This document shows positions 17,666-25,956 of a stretch of DNA of 64,000 nt, in pieces; within the stretch, counting starts at the first letter, position 1; every line of letters begins with the position of its first letter. The stretch covers positions 1 through 64,000 of the forward strand of contig JAQVCP010000012.1 in the NCBI GenBank assembly GCA_028689735.1. Reading direction: 5' to 3'. The translations under genes were made by a program, and so were the position numbers. The notes beneath the pieces are model-generated. The model was not told where the DNA came from, did not search any database, and worked only from the letters and a program-made list of their open reading frames with translations. The DNA is from Hespellia sp. (GTDB lineage: Bacteria > Bacillota > Clostridia > Lachnospirales > Lachnospiraceae).

Positions 17666-18525
17666 TACAGGCTATGGGTGAATACCTTTTTATTCGCAGA
17701 TGCGTCTTTAGAAACAGTGAAAAAGATAAATCTGCCCCTCACATAAGTCACAGCATTATCCAGTAAATCCACCTGGTTCTGTGCATATCCATCAAAGGCC
17801 GCTTTTCGGTTCGCGATACGAGCCTGGATTGCCTGTTCTACTTCCTGAAGCTGCTTCTCCTCCTTGACTTCAACCAGCAGGGTTTCCTCCGCCGAAGTAC
17901 TCGAATTGGAAACATACAGCATGACCCCCTCGTAATCCGCACTGTTCAGACCATAATAGCGCTTTATCTCCTGCCTGCTGGCTTTCGTAAGTGTATCCAC
18001 CTGGATTCCATTCTCCACACTTTTTTCCACCTTGTCAAACGCTTTGGTGCTCCCTCCGGTTCCCAAAAGCAAAAAAACCACATATCCAAGCATCAGCGCG
18101 GTGATGACATACTTGCCGATTTCAATGCGAGCTGCCTCTTTTGTCCATATCCTCGCCTGCTTGGGAGGTTTTTCTTTTACTGGTCTCTGTTTGCTTACCA
18201 CACTTGGTTCCTGTTTGCCTGCTGAACTTGGTTCCTGTTTGCCTGCCACACTTGGTCTCTGTTTGCCTGCCACACTTGGTCTCTGTTTGCCTGCCACACT
18301 TGATTTGTGTGCGGGATTCTTTTTTGCTGCCGGCTTCCGCTTCCGTACTTCAGCTTCTTCAGGCTCTGTCTCCGGTCTTCTCCGCTTAAGCGGCTTCTTC
18401 TTTTTCACGGTCGTCTCCGGGTCAGGTGCCTCCCGCTTTCTTCTGACCGGTTTCTTTTTCTTACGTTCTTCCGGTCTTATCTGATCCTTTTTTTCCATAT
18501 CGATTCTCTGTCCGTCTTTTGTCAT
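17665..18525 (-). CDS. DUF4358-like membrane protein with 8-residue repeats
   Basis: A 286-residue protein of unknown function. Residues 1-125 are cytoplasmic and extremely rich in Lys, Arg and Pro, including five copies of an 8-residue unit like SVAGKQRP. One membrane helix (about 132-152) follows, then an extracytoplasmic domain (about 165-286). The pattern RYYGLNSADYEGVMLYVSN ... FDGYAQNQVDLLDNA ... GRFIFFTVS matches the DUF4358 family as I recall it. It overlaps the SGNH gene by 4 bases (ATGA), so the two are coupled. The operon context suggests a part in envelope polymer acylation. Confidence 0.75.
   Translation of the reverse strand: MTKDGQRIDMEKKDQIRPEERKKKKPVRRKREAPDPETTVKKKKPLKRRRPETEPEEAEVRKRKPAAKKNPAHKSSVAGKQRPSVAGKQRPSVAGKQEPSSAGKQEPSVVSKQRPVKEKPPKQARIWTKEAARIEIGKYVITALMLGYVVFLLLGTGGSTKAFDKVEKSVENGIQVDTLTKASRQEIKRYYGLNSADYEGVMLYVSNSSTSAEETLLVEVKEEKQLQEVEQAIQARIANRKAAFDGYAQNQVDLLDNAVTYVRGRFIFFTVSKDASANKKVFTHSL
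18185..18303. repeat. Coding tandem repeat, 24-bp unit, about 5 copies
   Basis: Units share TGTTTGCCTGCCACACTTGG on the plus strand. They encode the SVAGKQRP-like octapeptides of the DUF4358-like protein. The three units nearest 18303 are almost identical and the others differ by a few bases, as expected from slippage expansion. Copy number probably varies between strains. Confidence 0.85.
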
Positions 18526-19277
18526 AAAGCTGCTACCTCCGCCATACGTGCTGCCCAGATAGGATAGAAATCAGGGATAAAGTGAACACCATCCTCATCG
18601 AAATACGCCTCGGTGGCAATATCAGAATTATCAATAAATGTAATCTGTCTCTCATCACACAGAGCTTTAAGTGCCACGTTATATTTGTCCAGCTCCGAAT
18701 AAATCGGTTCCTCCTCCAGATGCTTTTCCAGCACCGGGAAAATGGCATTGACAAACACTCTGGTGTCGGGCATTTTTTCATTGATTGCATCCAGAAGTTC
18801 TTTGTAATGTTCTATAAACAAATCTGTATTTCCATCCGTTGATGCGATATCATTCATACCGAACTCTAAAAATAGTGCATCCGGATTCAATCCTGCCACC
18901 GTATCAAGATACTCCATCGCACCGTTGGCCTGCAGACCTGACTCAGCAACCACACTGGATGTATTGAGCTTATCGTATTCAACAAAGGATGCTGCAATAG
19001 AATCACCAAACACCACACTGTTTGCAAAAATCTCCTTCGGAGTGCGCGCTGCCTTCTCTTCATCTGTCAGCGGCTTCTTACTGTCAAGCTTTTTGATGCG
19101 GTTCTCAATGTCGCTCATATCTGCACTCTCTTCTGCCTTGATAAGCTCCAAACCTTCCCGCGTATCAGCCCTCTTCGTCGTAATCTTTTCTACACCGCGA
19201 ACCACCGCGAACAATCCCAGAATAACCACGGCCACCACCATACAAAGCAGCAAAACCTTCCTTTTATCTATCTTCAT
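18522..19277 (-). CDS. SGNH/GDSL hydrolase family protein
   Basis: An extracytoplasmic esterase-like protein anchored by an N-terminal helix (about 8-28). Block I is VVFGDSIAAS (catalytic Ser), block III is FGMNDI, and block V is DGVHFIP with the Asp-x-x-His pair. The family removes or transfers acetyl groups on glycans. It is the first gene of the O-acylation operon, so it may hydrolyse or remodel the same acylated polymer. AGGGA lies upstream of the ATG. Confidence 0.85.
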   Translation of the reverse strand: MKIDKRKVLLLCMVVAVVILGLFAVVRGVEKITTKRADTREGLELIKAEESADMSDIENRIKKLDSKKPLTDEEKAARTPKEIFANSVVFGDSIAASFVEYDKLNTSSVVAESGLQANGAMEYLDTVAGLNPDALFLEFGMNDIASTDGNTDLFIEHYKELLDAINEKMPDTRVFVNAIFPVLEKHLEEEPIYSELDKYNVALKALCDERQITFIDNSDIATEAYFDEDGVHFIPDFYPIWAARMAEVAAL

Positions 19278-19304
19278 AATATCCCTCGTTCTATTTTGAT
19301 AAAT

Positions 19305-19333
19305 AAGGAGCTATCGTTCCCATACAGCTCCTT
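19305..19333 (-). promoter_or_regulatory. Leader hairpin of the O-acylation operon
   Basis: AAGGAGCT and AGCTCCTT arms around 13 bases, between the promoter and the SGNH start. AAGGAG inside the stem resembles a ribosome site but is too far from the ATG to serve it. No T-tract follows. Confidence 0.4.
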
Positions 19334-19349
19334 AAAAATATACACATTC

Positions 19350-19378
19350 ATCATAATGGTTTTCCCTTAAAAAGTCAA
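19350..19378 (-). promoter_or_regulatory. Promoter of the O-acylation operon
   Basis: Minus strand: TTGACT (19373-19378), 17 bases, TATGAT (19350-19355), about 70 bases upstream of the SGNH start. Confidence 0.65.
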
Positions 19379-19409
19379 TGTTCGTGGTGCTTTCATCCAT
19401 TTTTTATGC

Positions 19410-19447
19410 TATACTTAGATTGCTGTTCCCCCTGCAGTACACTGCAG
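19410..19447 (+). promoter_or_regulatory. Extended -10 promoter and palindrome, DUF5721-like gene
   Basis: TGCTATACT gives an extended -10 (TATACT at 19410-19415). It is followed by the inverted repeat CTGCAGT-AC-ACTGCAG (19432-19447), placed where an operator would act. No clear -35. Confidence 0.45.
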
Positions 19448-19469
19448 CGAACAAAGGAATATGAATCAC

Positions 19470-19518
19470 AAAGCATCCAGCTCCCGCCAAAGGCAACCCG
19501 AAGGGAGTTGGATGCTTT
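19470..19518 (+). promoter_or_regulatory. Strong leader hairpin before the DUF5721-like gene
   Basis: A 16-bp stem, AAAGCATCCAGCTCCC with GGGAGTTGGATGCTTT (one G-U pair), around a 17-base loop. It ends 20 bases before AAAGGAGG. No T-tract, so control of mRNA stability or translation is more likely than termination. Confidence 0.55.
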
Positions 19519-19547
19519 ACTCACTCAAATTACAAAGGAGGCATTTT

Positions 19548-20033
19548 ATGATTGCCCTGAATCTTACAGATGCAAAAAAATGCATGTCACAACTGCTATT
19601 ATCCAATACATTTGACGCTTTCTATTTTATCGAAGGAGAAATCGTCACCTTCAACACCTTTACTTTTGATGGATTTCTTCAGCGGGGATTCTTCGAGGAA
19701 GCACCTCCGTCCGAGTACTCTTTGTGGAAAGACCTGCGTGATTTCTGCTTTCAGCTGATCAAAGGAAAGCGCACACCGCTTAGCTTCAAATTCGTCTTCC
19801 GACTCTCACCGGAGAATACTGCCAGGCTGCTCACCCAGTCCGGAATTCCCCTGAAGCCAGAAGATGTTCAGGGACTTTACCTTAATATCCGCTACAATGG
19901 AAGTGAACTCCAATGCATCACCGGCACCTCCGTAAAAGTGTTCACGCTGGACAAGACCCTGGAACAAACCTGGGATAACACCGTACAAAAGTTCTTCCAG
20001 GCCCACGAAATCCAGTGCGAACCCATACAATAA
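19548..20033 (+). CDS. DUF5721-like protein
   Basis: About 161 residues, soluble, with no known catalytic motif. It resembles a family of uncharacterised Lachnospiraceae proteins (DUF5721, by recollection). Seen: an N-terminal segment MIALNLTDAKKCMSQLLLSN, a central Phe-rich stretch (FDAFYFIEGEIVTFNTFTF) and a C-terminal helix. The start at 19548 is fixed by AAAGGAGG seven bases upstream; the longer open frame begins inside the leader hairpin. It is monocistronic, with its own promoter and terminator. Function not known. Confidence 0.7.
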   Translation: MIALNLTDAKKCMSQLLLSNTFDAFYFIEGEIVTFNTFTFDGFLQRGFFEEAPPSEYSLWKDLRDFCFQLIKGKRTPLSFKFVFRLSPENTARLLTQSGIPLKPEDVQGLYLNIRYNGSELQCITGTSVKVFTLDKTLEQTWDNTVQKFFQAHEIQCEPIQ

Positions 20034-20057
20034 TCCCCCCGAAAGAACGTTCCGATA

Positions 20058-20096
20058 AAAAGAGGAGACTGTGCATCCGGCACGGTCTCCTCTTTT
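20058..20096. terminator. Bidirectional terminator
   Basis: AAAAGAGGAGAC and GTCTCCTCTTTT arms around a GTGC/GCAC-like inner stem, with T-tracts in both directions. It serves the plus-strand DUF5721-like gene and the minus-strand ilvE. Confidence 0.88.
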
Positions 20097-20113
20097 ATAT
20101 GGTTCTGAAGAAT

Positions 20114-21136
20114 TTACACTTCAACAACCCATCCTTCCGGTGCTTCCAAATGTCCCATCTGGATTCCGGTAAGTGTATCATACAATTTTTTGATCGTTGG
20201 TCCCATCTCATCCATTCCGCTCGGGAAGCAGATCTCATTGCCATGATCGACAATCTTTCCAACCGGGGAGATAACTGCTGCAGTTCCGCAGAGACCACAT
20301 TCCGCAAAATCTTTTACTTCACTGAATAATACTTCTCTTTCTTCCACTTCCAGTCCAAGATAATGCTGTGCTACATAAACTAAAGAACGTCTTGTAATAG
20401 AAGGAAGAATGGAATCAGACTTCGGTGTAACGACTTTGTTGTCCTTCGTTACAAATAAGAAGTTCGCTCCGCCTGTCTCCTCAACCTTGGTCCTTGTTCC
20501 CGGATCAAGGTACATATTCTCTGCATATCCTTCTTCATGTGCTGTTACAATTGCATGGAGGCTCATTGCATAATTCAGTCCCGCTTTGATGTTGCCTGTT
20601 CCATGCGGAGCTGCTCTGTCAAAATCAGACACTTTGATGGTAAGTGGCTTAGCACCGCCCTTAAAGTATGGTCCAACCGGTGTGGTAAATGCACGAAACT
20701 GATACTCATCCGCCGGTTTTACACCAATAACAGGATTGCTGCCGAACATATATGGACGAATATATAAAGATGCACCGGAACCGTACGGCGGCACATATGC
20801 CTCATTCGCTTTCACCACTTTTTTTACAGCATCCAAAAAGCGCTCTGCCGGGAATGGCGGCATCTCAAGTCTTTTTGCAGAATTCATCATTCTCTCTGCA
20901 TTCAGGTCCGGGCGAAACATTACGATACGTCCGTCTTCTGCTGTGTATGCTTTCAGGCCTTCAAATACAGTCTGGGCATACTGGAGAACTCCTGCACATT
21001 CGTTCAATACAATATTGGCATCCTCCGTCAGTACTCCATCATCCCATGCACCATTCTTATAATTTGAAACATATCTTTTCTCTGTCTGCATATAGCCAAA
21101 CCCGATATTAGACCAGTCAATCTGTTTTTTCTCCAT
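20114..21136 (-). CDS. ilvE: Branched-chain amino acid aminotransferase
   Basis: A PLP enzyme for the last step of Ile, Leu and Val synthesis and the first step of their degradation. 340 residues, the size of class IV BCAT group II enzymes. Motifs: the family start ending YMQTEKRYV, FEGLKAY, the PLP Lys in GTGNIKAGLNYA, and later VEETGGANFLFV and ITRRSLVYVA. The ATG at 21136 is chosen because GGAGG lies eight bases upstream. It has its own promoter and lies just downstream of ilvB-ilvN in the same orientation. Confidence 0.95.
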   Translation of the reverse strand: MEKKQIDWSNIGFGYMQTEKRYVSNYKNGAWDDGVLTEDANIVLNECAGVLQYAQTVFEGLKAYTAEDGRIVMFRPDLNAERMMNSAKRLEMPPFPAERFLDAVKKVVKANEAYVPPYGSGASLYIRPYMFGSNPVIGVKPADEYQFRAFTTPVGPYFKGGAKPLTIKVSDFDRAAPHGTGNIKAGLNYAMSLHAIVTAHEEGYAENMYLDPGTRTKVEETGGANFLFVTKDNKVVTPKSDSILPSITRRSLVYVAQHYLGLEVEEREVLFSEVKDFAECGLCGTAAVISPVGKIVDHGNEICFPSGMDEMGPTIKKLYDTLTGIQMGHLEAPEGWVVEV

Positions 21137-21190
21137 TTTATTTTCCTCCATTCCAAAACTCTTTAGCAATATTATTTTTTCAATAAAGCC

Positions 21191-21219
21191 ATTATAGTCC
21201 TCTCATTAATAAAAATCAA
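21191..21219 (-). promoter_or_regulatory. Promoter of ilvE
   Basis: Minus strand: TTGATT (21214-21219), 17 bases, TATAAT (21191-21196), 55 bases upstream of the ilvE start. Confidence 0.75.
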
Positions 21220-21287
21220 GAGTGCGCTCGGTTTTTTTCGAGGTCCACGATCCAAAATAACATCTATTTGCTCAGCACAAACATTTT

Positions 21288-21797
21288 TTAGCGCTCCATC
21301 ATACTAATTGACTCAATCCCGACACTTCCGCCGCGTACCACTTCAATGCTGTGGAACTCTTCCTTCATCAGCTTGATTACTGCATCATTCTTAGTTGCTG
21401 TCTGTACAAACTCCAACAGCAGACTTTCTTTTCCATAATCGATGACCTTTGCCTTAAAAGTCTCCGCAATCTGAAACAACTCGATTTTATTCTCCGGAGT
21501 ACAGTTGCGTACCTTTACATACAGGATTTCTTTCATCCTGACAAACACATCCGTAAAGTCAATGACTTTGATTACCTCCACCATACGGTTCAACTGCTTC
21601 TTTATCTGTTCAAAAGTCTCATTATCGCTGACCGTTGCGATGGTCATACGAGAAATAGTAGGATCCTCTGTTGTTCCCACAGTCAGACTGTCCAGATTAT
21701 ATGATTTTCCGGAGAACAATCCGGAAATTTTTGAAAGCACACCCACTTGATTCTCTACATAAAGAGAAATCCATCTTTTCTTCATACCTGAATCCAT
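21288..21797 (-). CDS. ilvN: Acetolactate synthase small (regulatory) subunit
   Basis: The regulatory partner of IlvB, conferring feedback inhibition by valine. An N-terminal ACT domain begins RWISLYVENQVGVLSKISGLF, with NLDSLTVG and DPTISRMTI typical of IlvN/IlvH. A C-terminal domain extends to VRGGSVGIESIS. About 169 residues, normal size. The start at 21797 follows GGAGGAGAAGG; the ilvB stop lies 14 bases upstream, so the genes form one operon under the T-box. Confidence 0.92.
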   Translation of the reverse strand: MDSGMKKRWISLYVENQVGVLSKISGLFSGKSYNLDSLTVGTTEDPTISRMTIATVSDNETFEQIKKQLNRMVEVIKVIDFTDVFVRMKEILYVKVRNCTPENKIELFQIAETFKAKVIDYGKESLLLEFVQTATKNDAVIKLMKEEFHSIEVVRGGSVGIESISMMER

Positions 21798-21811
21798 TAT
21801 CCTTCTCCTCC

Positions 21812-23533
21812 TTAACAATCCATAATCAATTCTTCTAACGTTCCGCCCGGCTGAATCATCGGATAAACCATTTCCTCCGGATCAATAATAAATTCAATCA
21901 ATGTCGGTACCTTCGTATTTTTTCTTGCTTCTGCAAATGCTGCCGCTATCTGTGCCTTATCTGTAACACGAATACCTTTTGCACCGTAGCTTTCTGCAAG
22001 TTTTACAAAATCAGGTGTATACTCCGGATATTCTTTTCCCTCCGTCCTTCTTGAAAGCGCCCCAGCACGAAGATTCGTCATTCCATAACGTTTTCCATAG
22101 AACAGCTTCTGCCACTGGCGTACCATCCCAAGGTACGTATTGTTAAATACACACAGAATTAACGGCAGCTCTTCTAATACTGCTGTGGCAAATTCCTGGA
22201 TATTCATCTGCATTCCACCATCTCCGGAGATTGCGACGACCGGTATGTCCGGATTGCCAATCTGTGCACCGATTGCAGCGGGAAAACCATATCCCATTGT
22301 TCCCATTCCGCAGGACATGAAAAGTCTCTTCTTATTCGTCAGTTCCAGATATTGTGCGGTAAACATCTGATGCTGTCCAACATCGGTAACAACAATTGCT
22401 TCATCAAACTCCTTGTTGATGGTCTCAATAATGTCCTGAGGAGACATCACACCACTTTTTGCTTTCATTTTCAATGGATGTTCAACAGCCCACTCACCAA
22501 TCTCATCCAGCCATTTTTTCGTTACACATGGTCCTACATATTCCAGCATTTTATCAATTGCTTCCCTGGCATCGGCAACAATCGGTACATCTACCTGTAT
22601 GTTTCTTGAAATGGCTGCCGTATCAATATCAATATGGACAATCTGGGCATTTGGTGCAAACTCATGTAATTTTCCGGTAATTCTGTCATTGAATCTGGTT
22701 CCGATGGAAAAGAGCAGATCACATTCGCACACTGCCATATTACAGGCGTATGCACCATGCATTCCCAGATTACCTATATAGAGTGGATGATTCGTCGGAA
22801 TCGCCCCTCTTCCGGTGATGGTAGTTACGACCGGAACCTGTGTTATCTCTGCCAACCGGGTAAAAGATTCCTGAGCATGTGCAATATTGACACCACCGCC
22901 AGCTAAGAACACTGGTCTCTTTGCCTTGGAAAGCATCTTAATGGCACGCTTAATCTGTCCCATATGAACACCGGTACTTGGCTTATAGCCACGAATATTC
23001 ACAGTCTCCGGGTACTCTGAGCTGCCAAGCTCTGCCATGACATCCTTCGGAAGATCAATCAGAACCGGTCCCGGTCTTCCTGTTCTGGCAATGTAAAATG
23101 CCTCTTTGATAATTCTTCCAAGATCTTCTCTTTTACGAACCGTAACACCGTACTTTGTAACGCTCCTTGTAATCCCGACAATATCCACTTCCTGAAATGC
23201 ATCATTTCCAATCAGATGTCTTGCTACCTGCCCCGTAAAGCACACAAGTGGCACGCTGTCAGAATTAGCGGTTGCAAGCCCTGTCACCAGATTCGTTGCC
23301 CCCGGTCCACTCGTTACAAGACATACCCCTACTCTTCCGGTAGAACGTGCATATGCATCTGCCGCATGCACCAGTGCCTGCTCGTGACGTGGAAGAATCA
23401 CCCGTATCTCGTTCTGCTTATATAATTCGTCACTAATATCAACCGTACAGGCACCCGGATACCCGAATAAAGTATCCACACCCTCTTCCCTCAGTGCTTT
23501 TACCAATAACTTGTTTCCTGAAATTCCTTTCAT
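21812..23533 (-). CDS. ilvB: Acetolactate synthase large (catalytic) subunit
   Basis: A ThDP enzyme making acetolactate or acetohydroxybutyrate, the first common step of branched-chain amino acid synthesis. The catalytic Glu lies in PRHEQALVHAADAYARSTG, followed by TSGPGATNLVTG. The ThDP/Mg motif is GDGGMQMNIQEFATA then NNTYLGMVRQWQ. About 573 residues, standard. The start at 23533 has AAGGAGG seven bases upstream. A T-box leader of about 450 bases controls it together with ilvN. Confidence 0.96.
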   Translation of the reverse strand: MKGISGNKLLVKALREEGVDTLFGYPGACTVDISDELYKQNEIRVILPRHEQALVHAADAYARSTGRVGVCLVTSGPGATNLVTGLATANSDSVPLVCFTGQVARHLIGNDAFQEVDIVGITRSVTKYGVTVRKREDLGRIIKEAFYIARTGRPGPVLIDLPKDVMAELGSSEYPETVNIRGYKPSTGVHMGQIKRAIKMLSKAKRPVFLAGGGVNIAHAQESFTRLAEITQVPVVTTITGRGAIPTNHPLYIGNLGMHGAYACNMAVCECDLLFSIGTRFNDRITGKLHEFAPNAQIVHIDIDTAAISRNIQVDVPIVADAREAIDKMLEYVGPCVTKKWLDEIGEWAVEHPLKMKAKSGVMSPQDIIETINKEFDEAIVVTDVGQHQMFTAQYLELTNKKRLFMSCGMGTMGYGFPAAIGAQIGNPDIPVVAISGDGGMQMNIQEFATAVLEELPLILCVFNNTYLGMVRQWQKLFYGKRYGMTNLRAGALSRRTEGKEYPEYTPDFVKLAESYGAKGIRVTDKAQIAAAFAEARKNTKVPTLIEFIIDPEEMVYPMIQPGGTLEELIMDC

Positions 23534-23689
23534 ATCATTACCTCCTTGCATAATATGTAGCGCCCCTTGCATTCGCTCAGCGGCAGATTAGGGGAGACAT
23601 CGGAAATACTAATCTCCTCCCTGTAAAATAAGTCTGTTTCAGACCCTGGTTTTTACAACCTTTATGGCGGTTTCCATAGAATAGAACTA

Positions 23690-23985
23690 AAAACGCCCCA
23701 AGCCTTTCAGCTTAGGGCGAATAATCTATCCGTGTTACCACCTAAATTCAAAGAGTACACTCTTTGCTCTCTGTCGATACTCCTTCCAGTCCGCCACGGT
23801 AAGCAACTATCCTTCCCGGCAAATAAAACTCATATCGCTTCCCTGTAACGTAGGAAATACGTTGAAGCCTACTTGAATACTAATCCGTTCGGTTCACTGC
23901 TCAAAGGCTACTTCCATAAATCCATCACGAAGATTCTCACCAGCCATCTTCTCTCTTTGCTTCCGGGGATTATGTACTCCTCCTT
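23690..23985 (-). promoter_or_regulatory. T-box riboswitch of ilvB-ilvN
   Basis: A tRNA-sensing leader. Seen on the minus strand: a Stem I base pairing TAATCC with GGATTA, an AGAGAG segment, and the specifier region GGAAGTAGCCTTTGAG. Further on come the T-box TTTAGGTGGTAACACGG (about 23730-23747) and the terminator CGCCCTAAGC/GCTTGGGGCG with a T-run (23690-23720). With the usual layout GAA-NNN-purine, the specifier is GTA (Val; plus-strand 23909-23911). The UGGU bulge would pair with an ACCA tRNA end, which fits. Uncharged tRNA would permit readthrough. The rest of the gap (23534-23689 and 23986-24052) shows only leader sequence. Confidence 0.92.
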
Positions 23986-24052
23986 GTCACTGCATTTTTC
24001 ACATATCTCTTACGTGTTGTAATGCACACACACTGTAAGAAGAATTAACGTT

Positions 24053-24081
24053 ATTATAGAATTATCTAACACTTTTGTCAA
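24053..24081 (-). promoter_or_regulatory. Consensus promoter of the ilvB T-box transcript
   Basis: Minus strand: perfect TTGACA (24076-24081), 17 bases, perfect TATAAT (24053-24058), about 70 bases upstream of Stem I. Confidence 0.88.
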
Positions 24082-24135
24082 CCGCCAAAAGTTGATATTT
24101 TGTACTATATTCTTGATGTTTTTTTCTGTCAGATA

Positions 24136-25581
24136 TTATTTTGCTTCTAACACTTTTACAATCAGATCCCAGGTTCTCTTTGTAGAAGGGATACTGAGCT
24201 TTTCCGTGTAGGTATGCACATCCTTCATGTCCGGCCCGATAGATACCGCGTCCAGATTCTCGATCTTGTCAGACAGAAGTCCGCATTCCAATCCGGCATG
24301 AATTGCCTGCACCAGCGGCTTCTCCCCAAAAAGTTCCTCATAGACTTCCACAAAGGTCTCACGCAGCTTTGAATCTTTCTTATACTCCCAGCCCGGGTAC
24401 GCGCCATTGATATCCCATGTACCGCCAAGATTCTCGATCATTGCAATGGTTCTGTCGGTGAGGTATGCTTTTGCAGATTCCTTTGAACTTCGGATTGCAT
24501 AGCGCACAGAAAGCTTTTCTGTATCCAGGGTCATAATTCCCATATTCAGTGAAGTCTCAACTAGATTTTCAATATCCATACTCCATGCCTGCACACCATT
24601 CGGCAGATTCATCAGAGCGTTCAGTACCATGTCACAAGAGGTCCTTGTCAATACCTGTGCGCGTTCTTCCGCCTTTTTCACAAAAGATACCGTGATATCC
24701 GGGTCACTGGTGGCATACTCCTTTTTCAGTATTGCATTCTGTTCTGTAAGTGCTGTCTCAAAAGCTGCTGCATCTGCCCCATCTATCATCACAGTTGCCT
24801 CCGTATGTCTTGGAATGGCATTGTCCTTGCTTCCGCCTGCCATGGCCGCAATATGAAGTGCTGCCTTCTTCGACGCCGCATAGAGAACCCGTCCCGCAAT
24901 CACATTCGAGTTTGCATGTTCCTTGTGAATCTCACAACCCGAGTGACCGCCAAGCATGCCGGTAAAGGATACCTGATAGCAGACTCCACTCTTCTCCTCT
25001 GTCTGAACCGGAATACTTCCACCCAGGGACAAGCCACCTGCACAGCTTGTAAGGATGATTCCTTCTTCTTCTGAATCAATATTGATCATCTTCTTTCCTT
25101 TTAAACCGGAAAGATCAATGCCAACCGCACCCAGAAGACCAATTTCCTCATCCACTGTAATCACTGCTTCGATTCTCGGGTGTTTCAGATCCTTCGCAGC
25201 AAGAATTGCCATTGCAAATGCTACCGCAATTCCGTCATCGCCTCCAAGTGTTGTCTTATCCGCCCATACCCATTCGCCATCTGTGCGAAGGTCCAGCCCG
25301 TCTTTTTCAAAATCAATAGTAGAATCCAGTGTCTTCTCACATACCATGTCCATATGTCCCTGAATAATGACAGGCTCTGCCTCCTCGTATCCCGGCGTTG
25401 CTTCCTTGATTATAATCACATTCAAAAGCTCATCCTGATGTACCTCAAGAGCGTGCTCTTTCGCAAACTTCACCAGATAATCACTGATCTGTTTTACATT
25501 TCCAGAGCCGTGCGGAATGGAACAAATCTCCTCAAAATATTTTAATGGTTCCTTTGGCTCATACTGTTCTAAAATACTCAT
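24136..25581 (-). CDS. pepD: Aminoacyl-histidine dipeptidase, M20 family
   Basis: A cytoplasmic metallo-dipeptidase (carnosinase-like, broad Xaa-His and other dipeptides). Metal-ligand motifs are present: IQGHMDMV (first His/Asp), TLGGDDGIAVA (bridging Asp), TVDEEIGLLGA (Glu pair), INIDSEEEG, and a late His in HAGLECGLL. About 481 residues, matching PepD. The start at 25581 has GGAG seven bases upstream. It is the last gene of a tight operon with a PqqD-like protein and a small membrane protein, only one base after the latter. Confidence 0.92.
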   Translation of the reverse strand: MSILEQYEPKEPLKYFEEICSIPHGSGNVKQISDYLVKFAKEHALEVHQDELLNVIIIKEATPGYEEAEPVIIQGHMDMVCEKTLDSTIDFEKDGLDLRTDGEWVWADKTTLGGDDGIAVAFAMAILAAKDLKHPRIEAVITVDEEIGLLGAVGIDLSGLKGKKMINIDSEEEGIILTSCAGGLSLGGSIPVQTEEKSGVCYQVSFTGMLGGHSGCEIHKEHANSNVIAGRVLYAASKKAALHIAAMAGGSKDNAIPRHTEATVMIDGADAAAFETALTEQNAILKKEYATSDPDITVSFVKKAEERAQVLTRTSCDMVLNALMNLPNGVQAWSMDIENLVETSLNMGIMTLDTEKLSVRYAIRSSKESAKAYLTDRTIAMIENLGGTWDINGAYPGWEYKKDSKLRETFVEVYEELFGEKPLVQAIHAGLECGLLSDKIENLDAVSIGPDMKDVHTYTEKLSIPSTKRTWDLIVKVLEAK

Positions 25582-25582
25582 A

Positions 25583-25945
25583 TTATATCTCCTTCCGAAG
25601 GCGGTACACCTTCTTTCCCTGTACCATGTCTTCAATTAATATCTTCTGCTCTACCATGGATGCCAGCAGCTTTCTGGAAAACTCCTTCTTGTCCTGTACC
25701 ATGGCACGGTTTCTGCTGTAAAACTGAGATGCCTTGATATCCGACACCTGCTCCTGGGTCTCCGTGTACGTAATATACGCATGGGACTTTAGATATTTCT
25801 TAATCTTTGTCGCTGCTTTCCGGTTCAGAATCTCATACAGTTCTTTCTGCTGATTCTGGCTTTTGATCACACCCCAGCCATATAGAAATGCCGCCGCAAG
25901 TGCGAATAAAAGTACGCCGATAATCTTAATCACTGTGTCAGACAT
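25583..25945 (-). CDS. Small single-pass membrane protein, unknown function
   Basis: 120 residues. An N-terminal helix (about 7-27) anchors a cytoplasmic, highly basic and helical domain rich in Lys, Arg and Gln. The last part (about 75-118) has a winged-helix-like look (KKEFSRKLLASMVEQKILIEDMVQGKKVYRLRK), but I cannot assign a family. AGGAG lies upstream. It sits between the PqqD-like gene (11 bases) and pepD (1 base), implying a joint role. Confidence 0.7.
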   Translation of the reverse strand: MSDTVIKIIGVLLFALAAAFLYGWGVIKSQNQQKELYEILNRKAATKIKKYLKSHAYITYTETQEQVSDIKASQFYSRNRAMVQDKKEFSRKLLASMVEQKILIEDMVQGKKVYRLRKEI

Positions 25946-25956
25946 TCTCTTCTCCT

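Noticed and set aside
18185-18303. CRISPR-like array
   Set aside because: The units are contiguous without spacers and encode an in-frame octapeptide repeat, so this is a coding tandem repeat.
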